This document shows, piece after piece, positions 54,788-62,461 of a stretch of 64,000 bases of DNA (positions are counted from its first letter, which is position 1; every line of letters starts with the position of its first letter). The stretch comes from CAIOSQ01 sp041178225 (lineage in GTDB: Bacteria > Pseudomonadota > Alphaproteobacteria > CACIAM-22H2), in contig JBEGVV010000024.1 of the NCBI GenBank assembly GCA_041178225.1, positions 35,958 through 99,957 of the forward strand, given 5' to 3'. The notes below the pieces were generated by a model, which worked only from the letters and a program-made list of their open reading frames with translations, did no database searches and was not told the DNA's origin. The translations under genes and the position numbers were made by a program.

Positions 54788-55576
54788 ATGAGGTTCAGGG
54801 ACAGGAAGGTCGTCGTGACGGGCGCCTGCGGCGTGTTCGGGACATGGATCGCGGAGGCCTTCGCGCGCGAGGGCGCGACGCTCTGCCTCTCGGACATGCG
54901 CGGCGACGACGTCGCGGCGCTGGCGGCGCGGCTTGGCGCGGGCACGCTCTCGCACGCCACCGAGCTGATGGACGATTCCTCGATGCTCGGCCTCGTCCGG
55001 CTGGTCGAGGAGCGCTGGGGCGCGCCGGACGTCCTCGTCAACAACGCCGGCGTCTATCCGCGCGGGCTGATGCTCGACATCCCCTTGGCCGAGTGGGACC
55101 GGATCATGGGCGTCAACCTGCGCGCGCCCTTCGTGCTGACGCGCGAGATGGCACGGCTGATGGTCGCGCGCGGCACGAAGGGCAGCATAGTGAACATCTC
55201 CTCCGGCGCCGCGCGGCGCATGCGAAACGGCTCCGCGCCCTACTGCATCTCGAAGACCGCGCTGGAACGGCTGTCCAAGGGCATGGCGCTGGAACTCGCC
55301 GAGCATGGCATCCGCGTCAACACCGTCGAGCCCGGCTTCGCGCCCGGCAGCAAGGTGAACCCGCTGAGCGACGCCTATGTCGCGAAGATGGCGAAGGGCA
55401 TCCCGCTGCAGCGCACCAGCGGTCCGGGCGACGCACCGGAGGCGGTGCTGTTCCTCTGCTCCGACCAGGCGGGCTTCGTGACCGGCGCGACGCTCTCCGT
55501 CGATGGCGGCAACTCGATCGGCACGTTCGAGCCCGGCCCGCTCAAGGACGACGACCTGAGGCGCCCGGCCAGATGA
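54788..55576 (+). CDS. Short-chain dehydrogenase/reductase inside the ABC system 3 operon
   Basis: A 262-residue SDR with TGACGVFGTW as the cofactor loop (residues ~11-20), NNAGVYP, the catalytic Ser in NISSGA and the Tyr-x3-Lys motif as YCISK. It is inserted between permease and ATPase genes, with an ATGA overlap to the ATPase. Its product probably acts on the imported compound. GGGGAAGGATCGAGG precedes the ATG. Confidence 0.9.
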   Translation: MRFRDRKVVVTGACGVFGTWIAEAFAREGATLCLSDMRGDDVAALAARLGAGTLSHATELMDDSSMLGLVRLVEERWGAPDVLVNNAGVYPRGLMLDIPLAEWDRIMGVNLRAPFVLTREMARLMVARGTKGSIVNISSGAARRMRNGSAPYCISKTALERLSKGMALELAEHGIRVNTVEPGFAPGSKVNPLSDAYVAKMAKGIPLQRTSGPGDAPEAVLFLCSDQAGFVTGATLSVDGGNSIGTFEPGPLKDDDLRRPAR

Positions 55577-56562
55577 GCGCGCAAGCGCCAGTCCTCGAGG
55601 TCGAAGGCCTGTCGGTCGCGATCGGCGCGCGCCGGGTCGTCGACGCGACCGGCTTCGCGCTCGCGCCCGGCGAGGTGCTCGCGCTGGTCGGCGAGTCCGG
55701 CTGCGGCAAGTCGATGACGGCGCTGGCGCTGCTCGGCCTCCTGCCGGCCGCGGCGCGGCTCGAGGGCGGGCGCATCGGGTTCGAGGGGCGCGACCTCGCG
55801 CGGCTGCCGGAGCGCGAGCTGCGCGCGCTGCGCGGCAACCGCATCTCCGTCATCTTCCAGGACCCCTCGGGCTCGCTCGACCCGCTGATGACCGTCGGCG
55901 CGCAACTCGCCGAGGGCCTGCGCGCGCATCGCCGCATGGGGCGCGAGGAGGCGCATGCGCGCTCCCTCGCCATGCTGCAGGCCGTCGGCATCTCGGAGCC
56001 CGAGCGTCGCCTCGCGCAATATCCCTTCGAGCTCTCCGGCGGCATGTGCCAGCGCGTGATGATCGCCATCGCGCTCGCCGCCGAGCCAGCGGTGCTGCTC
56101 GCCGACGAACCGACCACCGCGCTCGACGTCACCATCCAGGCGCAGATCCTCGACCTGATGAAGGCGCTGCGCCGCGAGCGCGGCACGGCGATCCTGCTGA
56201 TCACCCACGACATGGGCGTGGTCGCCGACATGGCCGACCGCGTCGCGGTGATGTACGCCGGCCGCATCGTGGAGAGCGGGCCCGCCGACGCGATCTTCGC
56301 GGATCCGCGCCATCCCTACACGCGGCTGCTGCTGCGCTCCGTCCCGCGGCTCGACGACGCGCCGAAGGGAGAGATGACGGTCATCGCCGGCAGCGTGCCC
56401 GCGCAGGGCGACTGGCCGCCAGGCTGCCGCTTCGCGCCACGCTGCCCCCTGGCCGAGGCCGCATGCGTCGCGCGCGACCCCGGCGAGGAGGAGCTTCCCG
56501 GTGGCCGGCGCGTCGCCTGCCGCAGGCATGGCGACGACCCGGGCATGGGGGCCCCGCGATGA
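55573..56562 (+). CDS. ABC transporter ATPase, DppD type, system 3
   Basis: This 329-residue ATPase has Walker A GESGCGKSM, signature SGGMCQR (a Cys in the usual RQR stretch), Walker B LLADEPTTALD, the H-loop THDMGVV and the Cys-containing C-terminal segment GCRFAPRCPLAEAAC. It overlaps the SDR and the DppF-type genes by 4 bp each. Confidence 0.93.
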   Translation: MSAQAPVLEVEGLSVAIGARRVVDATGFALAPGEVLALVGESGCGKSMTALALLGLLPAAARLEGGRIGFEGRDLARLPERELRALRGNRISVIFQDPSGSLDPLMTVGAQLAEGLRAHRRMGREEAHARSLAMLQAVGISEPERRLAQYPFELSGGMCQRVMIAIALAAEPAVLLADEPTTALDVTIQAQILDLMKALRRERGTAILLITHDMGVVADMADRVAVMYAGRIVESGPADAIFADPRHPYTRLLLRSVPRLDDAPKGEMTVIAGSVPAQGDWPPGCRFAPRCPLAEAACVARDPGEEELPGGRRVACRRHGDDPGMGAPR

Positions 56563-57539
56563 GCGACGCCGCGCCCCTCCTCGAGATCGAGGACCTCAAG
56601 GTCCATTTCCCGCTGCGGCGCGGCCTCTTCGGGAAGCCGTCCGGCGCGGTGCGCGCGGTCGACGGCGTGACGCTGTCGATGGCGCGCGGCGAGACGCTCG
56701 GGCTGGTGGGCGAGTCGGGCTGCGGGAAGTCGACGCTCGGCAACGCCATCCTGCGCGTCGTCGAGCCAACCTCCGGGGCCATCCGGCTGGCGGGCATCGA
56801 CCTCGCGCGGCTGGAGGGCGAGGAACTGCGCCAGGCGCGGCGCCGCGCCCAGATGGTCTTCCAGGACCCCTTCGCCTCGCTCGACCCGCGCATGCGCATC
56901 GGCGATTCGATCGGCGAGCCGCTGCTCGTGCACGGCCTCGCGCATGGCGAGGAACTGCGCGCGCGCGTCGGCGAGCTGCTCAGCCGCGTCGGGCTGGAGC
57001 CCGTGCATGCCGCCCGCTACCCGCACGAATTCTCCGGCGGGCAGCGCCAGCGCATCGTCATCGCGCGGGCCCTCGCGCTCTCCCCCGACCTCGTGATCTG
57101 CGACGAGCCTGTGTCCGCGCTCGACGTGTCGGTGCGCGGGCAGATCCTGAACCTGCTGCTCGAGCTGCAGCGCGGCCTCGGCACCGCCTTCCTCTTCGTC
57201 AGCCACGACCTCTCGGTCGTGCGCCATGTCAGCGACCGGATCGCGGTGATGTATCTCGGACGCATCGTCGAGCTCGCCGAGCGCGACGCGCTGTTCCGCA
57301 AGCCGCGGCATCCCTATACCGAGGCGCTGATCAGCGCGATCCCGCTGCCCGATCCGCCGGCGCAGCGCGCGCGGCGCCGCATCATCCTGTCGGGCGAGAT
57401 CCCCAGCCCGGCCCGCCCTCCCTCCGGCTGCACGTTCCACACGCGATGCCCGATGGCGACCGCGCGTTGCCGGGTCGAGGCACCCGCGCTCCTGCCGCGC
57501 GAGGGCGGCGCGCTGGTCGCCTGCCACGAGGCTGGCTGA
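56559..57539 (+). CDS. ABC transporter ATPase, DppF type, system 3
   Basis: This 326-residue ATPase has Walker A GESGCGKSTLG, signature SGGQRQR, Walker B VICDEPVSALD and the C-terminal oligopeptide domain with GCTFHTRCPMATARC. It is the last gene of the 51451-57539 operon. The convergent HD-domain gene ends 15 bp downstream. Confidence 0.93.
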   Translation: MSDAAPLLEIEDLKVHFPLRRGLFGKPSGAVRAVDGVTLSMARGETLGLVGESGCGKSTLGNAILRVVEPTSGAIRLAGIDLARLEGEELRQARRRAQMVFQDPFASLDPRMRIGDSIGEPLLVHGLAHGEELRARVGELLSRVGLEPVHAARYPHEFSGGQRQRIVIARALALSPDLVICDEPVSALDVSVRGQILNLLLELQRGLGTAFLFVSHDLSVVRHVSDRIAVMYLGRIVELAERDALFRKPRHPYTEALISAIPLPDPPAQRARRRIILSGEIPSPARPPSGCTFHTRCPMATARCRVEAPALLPREGGALVACHEAG

Positions 57540-57554
57540 GCGTCGGCCGGTGCC

Positions 57555-58106
57555 TCAGGCGAAGCTGGCGACGGCGCGGCCGCAGCGCTCCGCCAGCGGG
57601 CCGGGGATGGCTTCGAGGAAGATCCCGGAGATCGCCCGGTAGTACCAGCGCGTTCCCTCGGCACCTCCGGAGAAGCGCCGCCAGAGCCCGTCGCCATGGG
57701 TGCGGAAATCCATGGCGATCGCCTCGGCGTTGTGCGTCTTGTCGGCAAGCGAGACGAGGAGCGAGCGCAGCGGCTTGCGCGGCAGCCGCGCGAGATACTC
57801 CTCCTTGCGCGGGCGCCACGCGGGCTTGGGCTCGACCCAGGCGTCGGTGCAGTCGGCGACGATGCCTGCCACGCCATCTCCGAAGCGCGCGCGCACCAGA
57901 GCCAGGGTCGCCTCGCCGCCCTGGTCCTCGGCGGCGTCGTGCAGGAGGCCGGCGATCGCCTGGTCCTCGTCGCCGCCATGCTCGACCACGAGCGCCGCGA
58001 CGCTCATGAGGTGGGCGATGTAGGGGGTGCCCGCACCCTTGCGGGTCTGGAGCCGATGGAGCCCGTGGGCGAAGGCGAAGGCCTCGTCGAATCTCGTCGT
58101 CAGCAT
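57555..58106 (-). CDS. SpoT/MESH1-like HD-domain phosphohydrolase
   Basis: This 183-residue single-domain HD protein has the pattern of small (p)ppGpp hydrolases: HRLQTRKGAGTPYIAHLMSV (residues ~17-36, His32), HDAAED (56-61) and SLADKTHNAEA. No synthetase or regulatory domain is attached. It would hydrolyse a nucleotide 3'-pyrophosphate or a related phosphoester; (p)ppGpp is the family precedent. GAAAGGAGAG precedes the ATG. It lies 60 bp downstream of the DUF3293 gene on the same strand, so both may depend on the structured leader upstream of that gene. Confidence 0.87.
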   Translation of the reverse strand: MLTTRFDEAFAFAHGLHRLQTRKGAGTPYIAHLMSVAALVVEHGGDEDQAIAGLLHDAAEDQGGEATLALVRARFGDGVAGIVADCTDAWVEPKPAWRPRKEEYLARLPRKPLRSLLVSLADKTHNAEAIAMDFRTHGDGLWRRFSGGAEGTRWYYRAISGIFLEAIPGPLAERCGRAVASFA

Positions 58107-58151
58107 CTGCTGGTCGTCTCTCCTTTCGTTGTCGCGTCGTCGGCGCGCGGC

Positions 58152-58167
58152 ACGGGCCGCGGCCCGT
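58152..58167. repeat. 16-bp perfect palindrome between DUF3293 and HD genes
   Basis: ACGGGCCGCGGCCCGT is fully self-complementary and touches the DUF3293 stop codon. There is no T-tract, so full termination before the HD gene is unlikely. Confidence 0.4.
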
Positions 58168-58595
58168 CACCTCAGCAACAGCAACCGCGGCACCGCGTCG
58201 GCGCCGCTCCACACCACCGCGTCCTGCCGGAAGCGCGTGCCAAGCGCGCGGGCGGTGGCCTCGTCGATGCCCAGCGCGAGGAAGCTGCGTTCCTCCGGCC
58301 AGTCGCTGCCGGGATCGCCGCCCGAGCCCTCGACGAGGCGGGGCGAGAGCGCGGCGAGGGCCGCGCGCAGTTCCTCGTGCGCGAGGCGGTTTTCCTCTTC
58401 CGGCCGCTGCATGCCGAACGGGTTGAATGCGGTGATGAAGAGGCTGCAGGCGACGCCGGCGTCCTCGTGCATCCGCGCCAGGTCGGCGGAGCGCATGCCG
58501 ATCCTCAGGACCGGCGCCGTCGCGCCCATGCCGATGCGGTAATGCGTGGCCTCGTAGGCCGCAAGCTTGTCAGGAGCGATGTCCGTGGTGCCCAT
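58167..58595 (-). CDS. DUF3293 family protein
   Basis: This 142-residue protein has the DUF3293 conserved stretches: SLFITAFNPFGMQRPEEENR in the middle, GSGGDPGSDWPEERSFLALG, and VVWSGADAVPRL at the end. The family is widespread in Proteobacteria and has no assigned function. GGAGGG lies 4 nt before the ATG, inside a hairpin that can compete with a large structured leader (see the regulatory entry). It is probably co-transcribed with the HD-domain hydrolase gene. Confidence 0.85.
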   Translation of the reverse strand: MGTTDIAPDKLAAYEATHYRIGMGATAPVLRIGMRSADLARMHEDAGVACSLFITAFNPFGMQRPEEENRLAHEELRAALAALSPRLVEGSGGDPGSDWPEERSFLALGIDEATARALGTRFRQDAVVWSGADAVPRLLLLR

Positions 58596-58720
58596 GGGCC
58601 CTCCATTGGGAGGGTCGACGCCCGTCTGTTTGCCCCCTGCGGAGCCTCATCCCCTCGCGGGAACCACCTTGCCCGGGCGGGCAGGTTGGTCTGGGCGTCG
58701 ACCCAGTCTCGATGACCGCT
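58596..58720 (-). promoter_or_regulatory. Candidate riboswitch-like structured 5' leader of the DUF3293-HD operon
   Basis: On the minus strand a perfect 12-bp stem (GGGTCGACGCCC at 58693-58704 with GGGCGTCGACCC at 58612-58623) encloses about 69 nt that fold by eye into three hairpins: ACCA-A-CCTGCCC/GGGCAAGG-TGGT, TCCC-GCGA-GGGG (GNRA loop), and GCTCC/GGGGC. The last three bases of the closing stem also form the 5' part of CCCTCC-CAAT-GGAGGG (58614-58599), which pairs with the Shine-Dalgarno GGAGG. Closing stem and SD-hairpin therefore exclude each other. This is inferred from pairing only. I do not recognise a known riboswitch class. Confidence 0.55.
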
Positions 58721-58723
58721 GGG

Positions 58724-58752
58724 AAGATGAAGCCGGCGCGGCGGGCTGTCAA
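58724..58752 (-). promoter_or_regulatory. Promoter of the DUF3293-HD operon
   Basis: On the minus strand TTGACA (58747-58752), a perfect -35, is followed after exactly 17 bp by CATCTT (58724-58729). Transcription would begin near 58717-58720, just before the closing stem of the structured leader, giving a 5' UTR of about 120 nt. Confidence 0.6.
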
Positions 58753-58767
58753 TCCGCCGCGGCGTCG

Positions 58768-58797
58768 TTGTACCTCTGCCGCCCGGCGTTCTAGCCT
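58768..58797 (+). promoter_or_regulatory. Candidate promoter of the phosphatase/ABC operon
   Basis: TTGTAC (58768-58773) and TAGCCT (58792-58797) are separated by 18 bp. The element is back to back with the minus-strand promoter, the two -35 boxes being 15 bp apart. Confidence 0.4.
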
Positions 58798-58881
58798 GCG
58801 TCATGGCTTCGTAGCATCCTTGTCATCATGGGCGCGGCTGCGACGAGCCGCCTCCGAGCAGCAGCCAGACGAGCCAGACGC

Positions 58882-59697
58882 ATGCCAGCCGACATCTCCG
58901 AGCGCGCGATCGACGAGTTCCTCGCCTTCGGGCAGGAACTCGCGGACATCGCCCATGCGATGCTCGCCCCCGCCGGAAGGCTGCGCCCGGACGCGACGCT
59001 CAAGCCCGATCGCAGCTTCGTCACATCCTTCGACCTGGAGATCGAGCGCCGGCTGCGCTCCCGGATCTCGGAGCGCTTCCCGTCCCACGGGGTGCTCGGC
59101 GAGGAGCACGACGCCAAGGACGCGGACGCCGAGCTCGTCTGGGTGCTGGACCCGATCGACGGCACCGCGCCCTTCATCGCCGGCTCGCCGGTCTACGGCA
59201 CGCTGATCGCGCTCGCCCTCGGCGGCAGCCCCATCCTCGGCATCATCGACCAGGCGGCGACGCCCGATCGCTGGATCGGCGCGCGCGGCCGCCAGACCCG
59301 CCACACCGACGGCCCGTGCCGTGCCCGCCCCTGCCCCGCGCTCGGGCAGGCGATCCTGACCTCAAGCAACCCGGATTTCTTCGCCGAGGAGGAGCGTCCC
59401 GCGCTCGACGCGCTGCGCGCAAGGACGGCGTGGCGCATCTACGGCACGGCCTGCATGGCCTACGGGCTGCTGTCCTCCGGGCGCACCGACGTCGCGCTCG
59501 ACACCGGCTTCAAGGTGCACGACTTCGCGCCCTTCGTGCCGATCGTCGAGGGCGCCGGCGGCCGCATCACCGACTGGGAAGGCCGGCCGCTCGTGCTCTC
59601 CAGCGGCCCGCGCGTCCTCGCCGCGGGCGACAGCGCGCGCCACGACGAGGCCCTGGCGCTCGTCGCCGCGGCGATGGCCGGGACCGGTCGCGCATGA
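58882..59697 (+). CDS. Inositol-monophosphatase-family phosphatase (HisN-like)
   Basis: This 271-residue protein has the metal-binding motifs of the family: GEEHDAKD (~72-79), DPIDGTAPFIAG (~95-106) and, near the C-terminus, the region HDFAPFVPIVEGAGG that carries the last metal-ligand Asp. It is most like histidinol-phosphatase/inositol-phosphatase members and would hydrolyse a small phosphomonoester with Mg2+. The ATG at 58882 gives the usual family N-terminus; an in-frame ATG 18 codons upstream adds an Arg/Ala-rich tail, and neither has a good ribosome-binding site. It is coupled by ATGA to an ABC ATPase, which suggests the phosphoester is imported or made from an imported compound. Confidence 0.88.
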   Translation: MPADISERAIDEFLAFGQELADIAHAMLAPAGRLRPDATLKPDRSFVTSFDLEIERRLRSRISERFPSHGVLGEEHDAKDADAELVWVLDPIDGTAPFIAGSPVYGTLIALALGGSPILGIIDQAATPDRWIGARGRQTRHTDGPCRARPCPALGQAILTSSNPDFFAEEERPALDALRARTAWRIYGTACMAYGLLSSGRTDVALDTGFKVHDFAPFVPIVEGAGGRITDWEGRPLVLSSGPRVLAAGDSARHDEALALVAAAMAGTGRA

Positions 59698-60755
59698 GGA
59701 TCGGCATCGAGGACCTCGCGGTCGCCTACGACGCGCGCCGCGTCATCGACGGGCTTTCGGTCGCGATCGAGCCGGGCAGCGTATTCACGCTGCTCGGGCC
59801 CAGCGGCTGCGGCAAGACGACCCTGCTGCGCGCGATCGCCGGCTTCGTGCCGGTCGCCGCCGGCAGGATCCTGTTCGGCGAGCGCGACGTCGCGCGGCTG
59901 CCCGCGCACCGGCGCAACATCGGCATGGTCTTCCAGGACTACGCGCTCTTCCCCGACAAGACCGTGTTCGACAACGTCGCCTATGGCCTGCGCGCGCGGA
60001 ACGTCGCCGAGGCGGAGGTCCGCGCGCGGGTCGGCGAGGCGCTCGAACGCGTCGGCCTCGGTGCCCTCGCCGACCGCGTGCCTGCCGCGCTCTCCGGCGG
60101 GCAGCGCCAGCGCGTGGCGCTCGTCCGCGCGCTCGTCATTCGCCCCGACGTCCTGCTGATGGACGAGCCGCTCTCGAATCTCGACACCAAGCTTCGCCAC
60201 CAGGTGCGCGAGACGATCGGCGAACTGCAGCGCGAGGCCGGGATCACGACGCTGTTCGTCACCCACGACCAGGAGGAGGCGCTCGCGATGTCCGACCGCA
60301 TCGCGGTCATGAACGCGGGCCGCTTCGAGCAGGTCGGGACGCCGGCGGAGATCTACCGCACGCCCTGCAGCGCCTATGTCGCCGACTTCATCGGCGCCGC
60401 CAACATCGTCGACGCCACGATCGCCAGCGCCTGCGAGGCAGGCGCCCTCGCGACCGCGCAGGTCCAGGGCGGCCGCGTCGCGGCGCGCTGCCCGCGCGCG
60501 CTCCCGGCCGGGGCCGTGCGCCTGGTGCTGCGCCCCGAGGACATCTCGCTCGCGCCGGCCGGCGGTGGAGACGGCCTCGCGGGATGCATCGCGCGTCGCC
60601 AGTACCTCGGCAGCCGCACGAGCTACGCCGTCGAGCTCGCGGGCGGGCTGCGCCTGTCCGTCGACCGCTCGGGCGAGGGGCACGACCGCTTCGCCATCGG
60701 CGACGCGGTCATGCTGCTGCTCGATCCCGCGCGCAGCCTCGCCATCGCGCCCTGA
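59694..60755 (+). CDS. ABC transporter ATPase, FbpC/PotA type
   Basis: This 353-residue ATPase has Walker A GPSGCGKTT, signature SGGQRQR, Walker B LLMDEPLSNLD and the H-loop THDQEEALA. A C-terminal TOBE-like regulatory domain (~240-353) includes RLVLRPEDISLA. It belongs to the ferric iron/putrescine/sugar-phosphate importer class. It overlaps the phosphatase gene and lies 9 bp before the permease gene. Confidence 0.92.
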   Translation: MRIGIEDLAVAYDARRVIDGLSVAIEPGSVFTLLGPSGCGKTTLLRAIAGFVPVAAGRILFGERDVARLPAHRRNIGMVFQDYALFPDKTVFDNVAYGLRARNVAEAEVRARVGEALERVGLGALADRVPAALSGGQRQRVALVRALVIRPDVLLMDEPLSNLDTKLRHQVRETIGELQREAGITTLFVTHDQEEALAMSDRIAVMNAGRFEQVGTPAEIYRTPCSAYVADFIGAANIVDATIASACEAGALATAQVQGGRVAARCPRALPAGAVRLVLRPEDISLAPAGGGDGLAGCIARRQYLGSRTSYAVELAGGLRLSVDRSGEGHDRFAIGDAVMLLLDPARSLAIAP

Positions 60756-60764
60756 GGCCGGCGG

Positions 60765-62411
60765 ATGCGCCAGGAACTCCGCTCGGTCTGGTTCTGGATC
60801 TCGCTCGCCGTGCTGGCGCTGCTCTGCGTGTTCCTCGTCTATCCCGTGGCGAGGATCTTCCTCGCGAGCCTCGGCGGTCCGGCGGGAGGCGGCTCGGGCT
60901 GGTCGATCATCGCATCGGACATCCGCTACCAGCGCGCGATCGCGAACACGCTGCTGCTCGGCGGCGCGGTCACGGCCGTGTCGCTCGCCATCGGCGTGCC
61001 GCTCGCCTACCTCACCGCGCGCCACGACTATCCAGGCAAGTCGGTGGTCTCGATCCTGCCGCTGGTGACGCTCGTGACGCCGGAGGTCATCGTCGCCCAG
61101 ACCTGGCTGATGATGCTCGGCAACAACGGCCTGCTGCGCCGCTGGCTGCTCGAGGCCGGGCTGGAACTGCCGAGCTTCTACGGCTGGTTCGGCCTCGTCA
61201 CCTCCATGAGCTTCATCTACTACACCTACGCCTATATCGGGACGCTCGCCGTCATCCGCGGCTTCGACGCGCAGCTCGAGGAGGCGGCGCGCAGCCTCGG
61301 CGCCTCGCCGCTGCGCGCGCGGATGCAGGTCATGGTGCCGGTCGTCCTGCCCGCCATCCTCGCCTCGGCGCTGCTGGTCTTCACGCTCGTGGTCGGGAAC
61401 TTCGCGCTCTCGATGATCCTCGGCGGCGGCATCGACCTGCTGTCGGTGAAGACCTACCAGGCCGCGGTCTCCGAGACCTCCTCGAACCCCTTGCTGCAGA
61501 GCACGCTGGCGAGCGTCTCGATCTCGATCGTGATGTCCATGCTCTTCATCCAGCGCTGGATCGTCTCGCGCGGGCGCTTCGAGGTCGTGCAGGGGCGCGG
61601 CGCGGCGCCGACGCGGCTTGGCGGGCTCGGCGCCCTCGCCCTCGCCTCGGCGGCCGGCATCGTGGTCGCCATCTCGCTGCTGCCGATCGCATCGGTGGTG
61701 GCGGGTGCCTTCACCCTCTCGCGCGGCCCGGTGATGCGCTGGGGCCAGTGGACGACGGCGAACCTCGAGCGCGTGCTCTCGCGCTCGCCCGAGCCGCTCT
61801 GGAACACGCTCACCTATGCCGGCGCGGCGACCGCGATCGCCATCCTGCTCAGCGCGATCATCGGCTACCTCGTGGTGCGGCGGCGCAACCCGGTCACGCC
61901 GCTCATCGACTACGTCACCGCCCTGCCGCTCGCCCTGTCCGGGACCGCGCTCGGCATCGGCCTCATCCATGCCTTCAACGTCGGCTGGCTGCCGCTCACG
62001 GGGACGGCCGCGATCATCGTGCTCGCCTATGTCGTGCGCCGCCTGCCCTTCGGGCTGCGCAGCGCCTCGTCGACGCTCTACAACATCCCGCGCTCGATCG
62101 AGGAGGCGTCGATCAGCCTGGGCGTGCCGCCGGGCCGCACCTTCCTCAAGGTCGTGCTGCCGCTCATGGTGCCGGCGCTCGCCGCGGCCGCGGTGCTGAC
62201 CTGGACGACCACGGTCGCGGAGCTCTCCGCCTCGATCATCGTCTACTCCGGCGGGCGCGAGACGATCCCCATCCAGGTCTTCAAGCTCATCGAGGGGGGG
62301 CTGATGGCGCAGGCCTCGGCCTATGGCCTCGTCCTCGTCGCCGTCATCCTGGTTCCCATCGTCGTCGCGACGCGGGTGTTCAGGATCGACCTCTTCTCGT
62401 CGCGCGCGTGA
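60765..62411 (+). CDS. ABC transporter permease, FbpB type (two fused permease domains)
   Basis: This 548-residue protein has about twelve membrane segments in two homologous halves, each with an EAA loop: LEEAARSLGASPLRARMQVM in the first and IEEASISLGVPPGRTFLKVV in the second. One chain therefore forms the whole channel, as in FbpB and AfuB. It sits between the ATPase and binding-protein genes of the same system. Confidence 0.92.
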   Translation: MRQELRSVWFWISLAVLALLCVFLVYPVARIFLASLGGPAGGGSGWSIIASDIRYQRAIANTLLLGGAVTAVSLAIGVPLAYLTARHDYPGKSVVSILPLVTLVTPEVIVAQTWLMMLGNNGLLRRWLLEAGLELPSFYGWFGLVTSMSFIYYTYAYIGTLAVIRGFDAQLEEAARSLGASPLRARMQVMVPVVLPAILASALLVFTLVVGNFALSMILGGGIDLLSVKTYQAAVSETSSNPLLQSTLASVSISIVMSMLFIQRWIVSRGRFEVVQGRGAAPTRLGGLGALALASAAGIVVAISLLPIASVVAGAFTLSRGPVMRWGQWTTANLERVLSRSPEPLWNTLTYAGAATAIAILLSAIIGYLVVRRRNPVTPLIDYVTALPLALSGTALGIGLIHAFNVGWLPLTGTAAIIVLAYVVRRLPFGLRSASSTLYNIPRSIEEASISLGVPPGRTFLKVVLPLMVPALAAAAVLTWTTTVAELSASIIVYSGGRETIPIQVFKLIEGGLMAQASAYGLVLVAVILVPIVVATRVFRIDLFSSRA

Positions 62412-62461
62412 CGCATCCCGCGCCACGCGGCCCCATCCAGCACTACAGGGAGGACATGACC

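Noticed and set aside
58612..58704. Plus-strand small RNA such as 6S or SRP RNA in the structured intergenic region
   Set aside because: The SRP core GGAAG/AGCAG signature is absent and I cannot match 6S features; promoter, stem order and Shine-Dalgarno overlap all favour the minus strand. Kept as an alternative to be tested with Rfam.
58828..58881. Longer start for the phosphatase at 58828
   Set aside because: The added 18 residues are Arg/Ala-rich and not family-like, and there is no ribosome-binding site. It is not excluded, because the candidate promoter allows either start.
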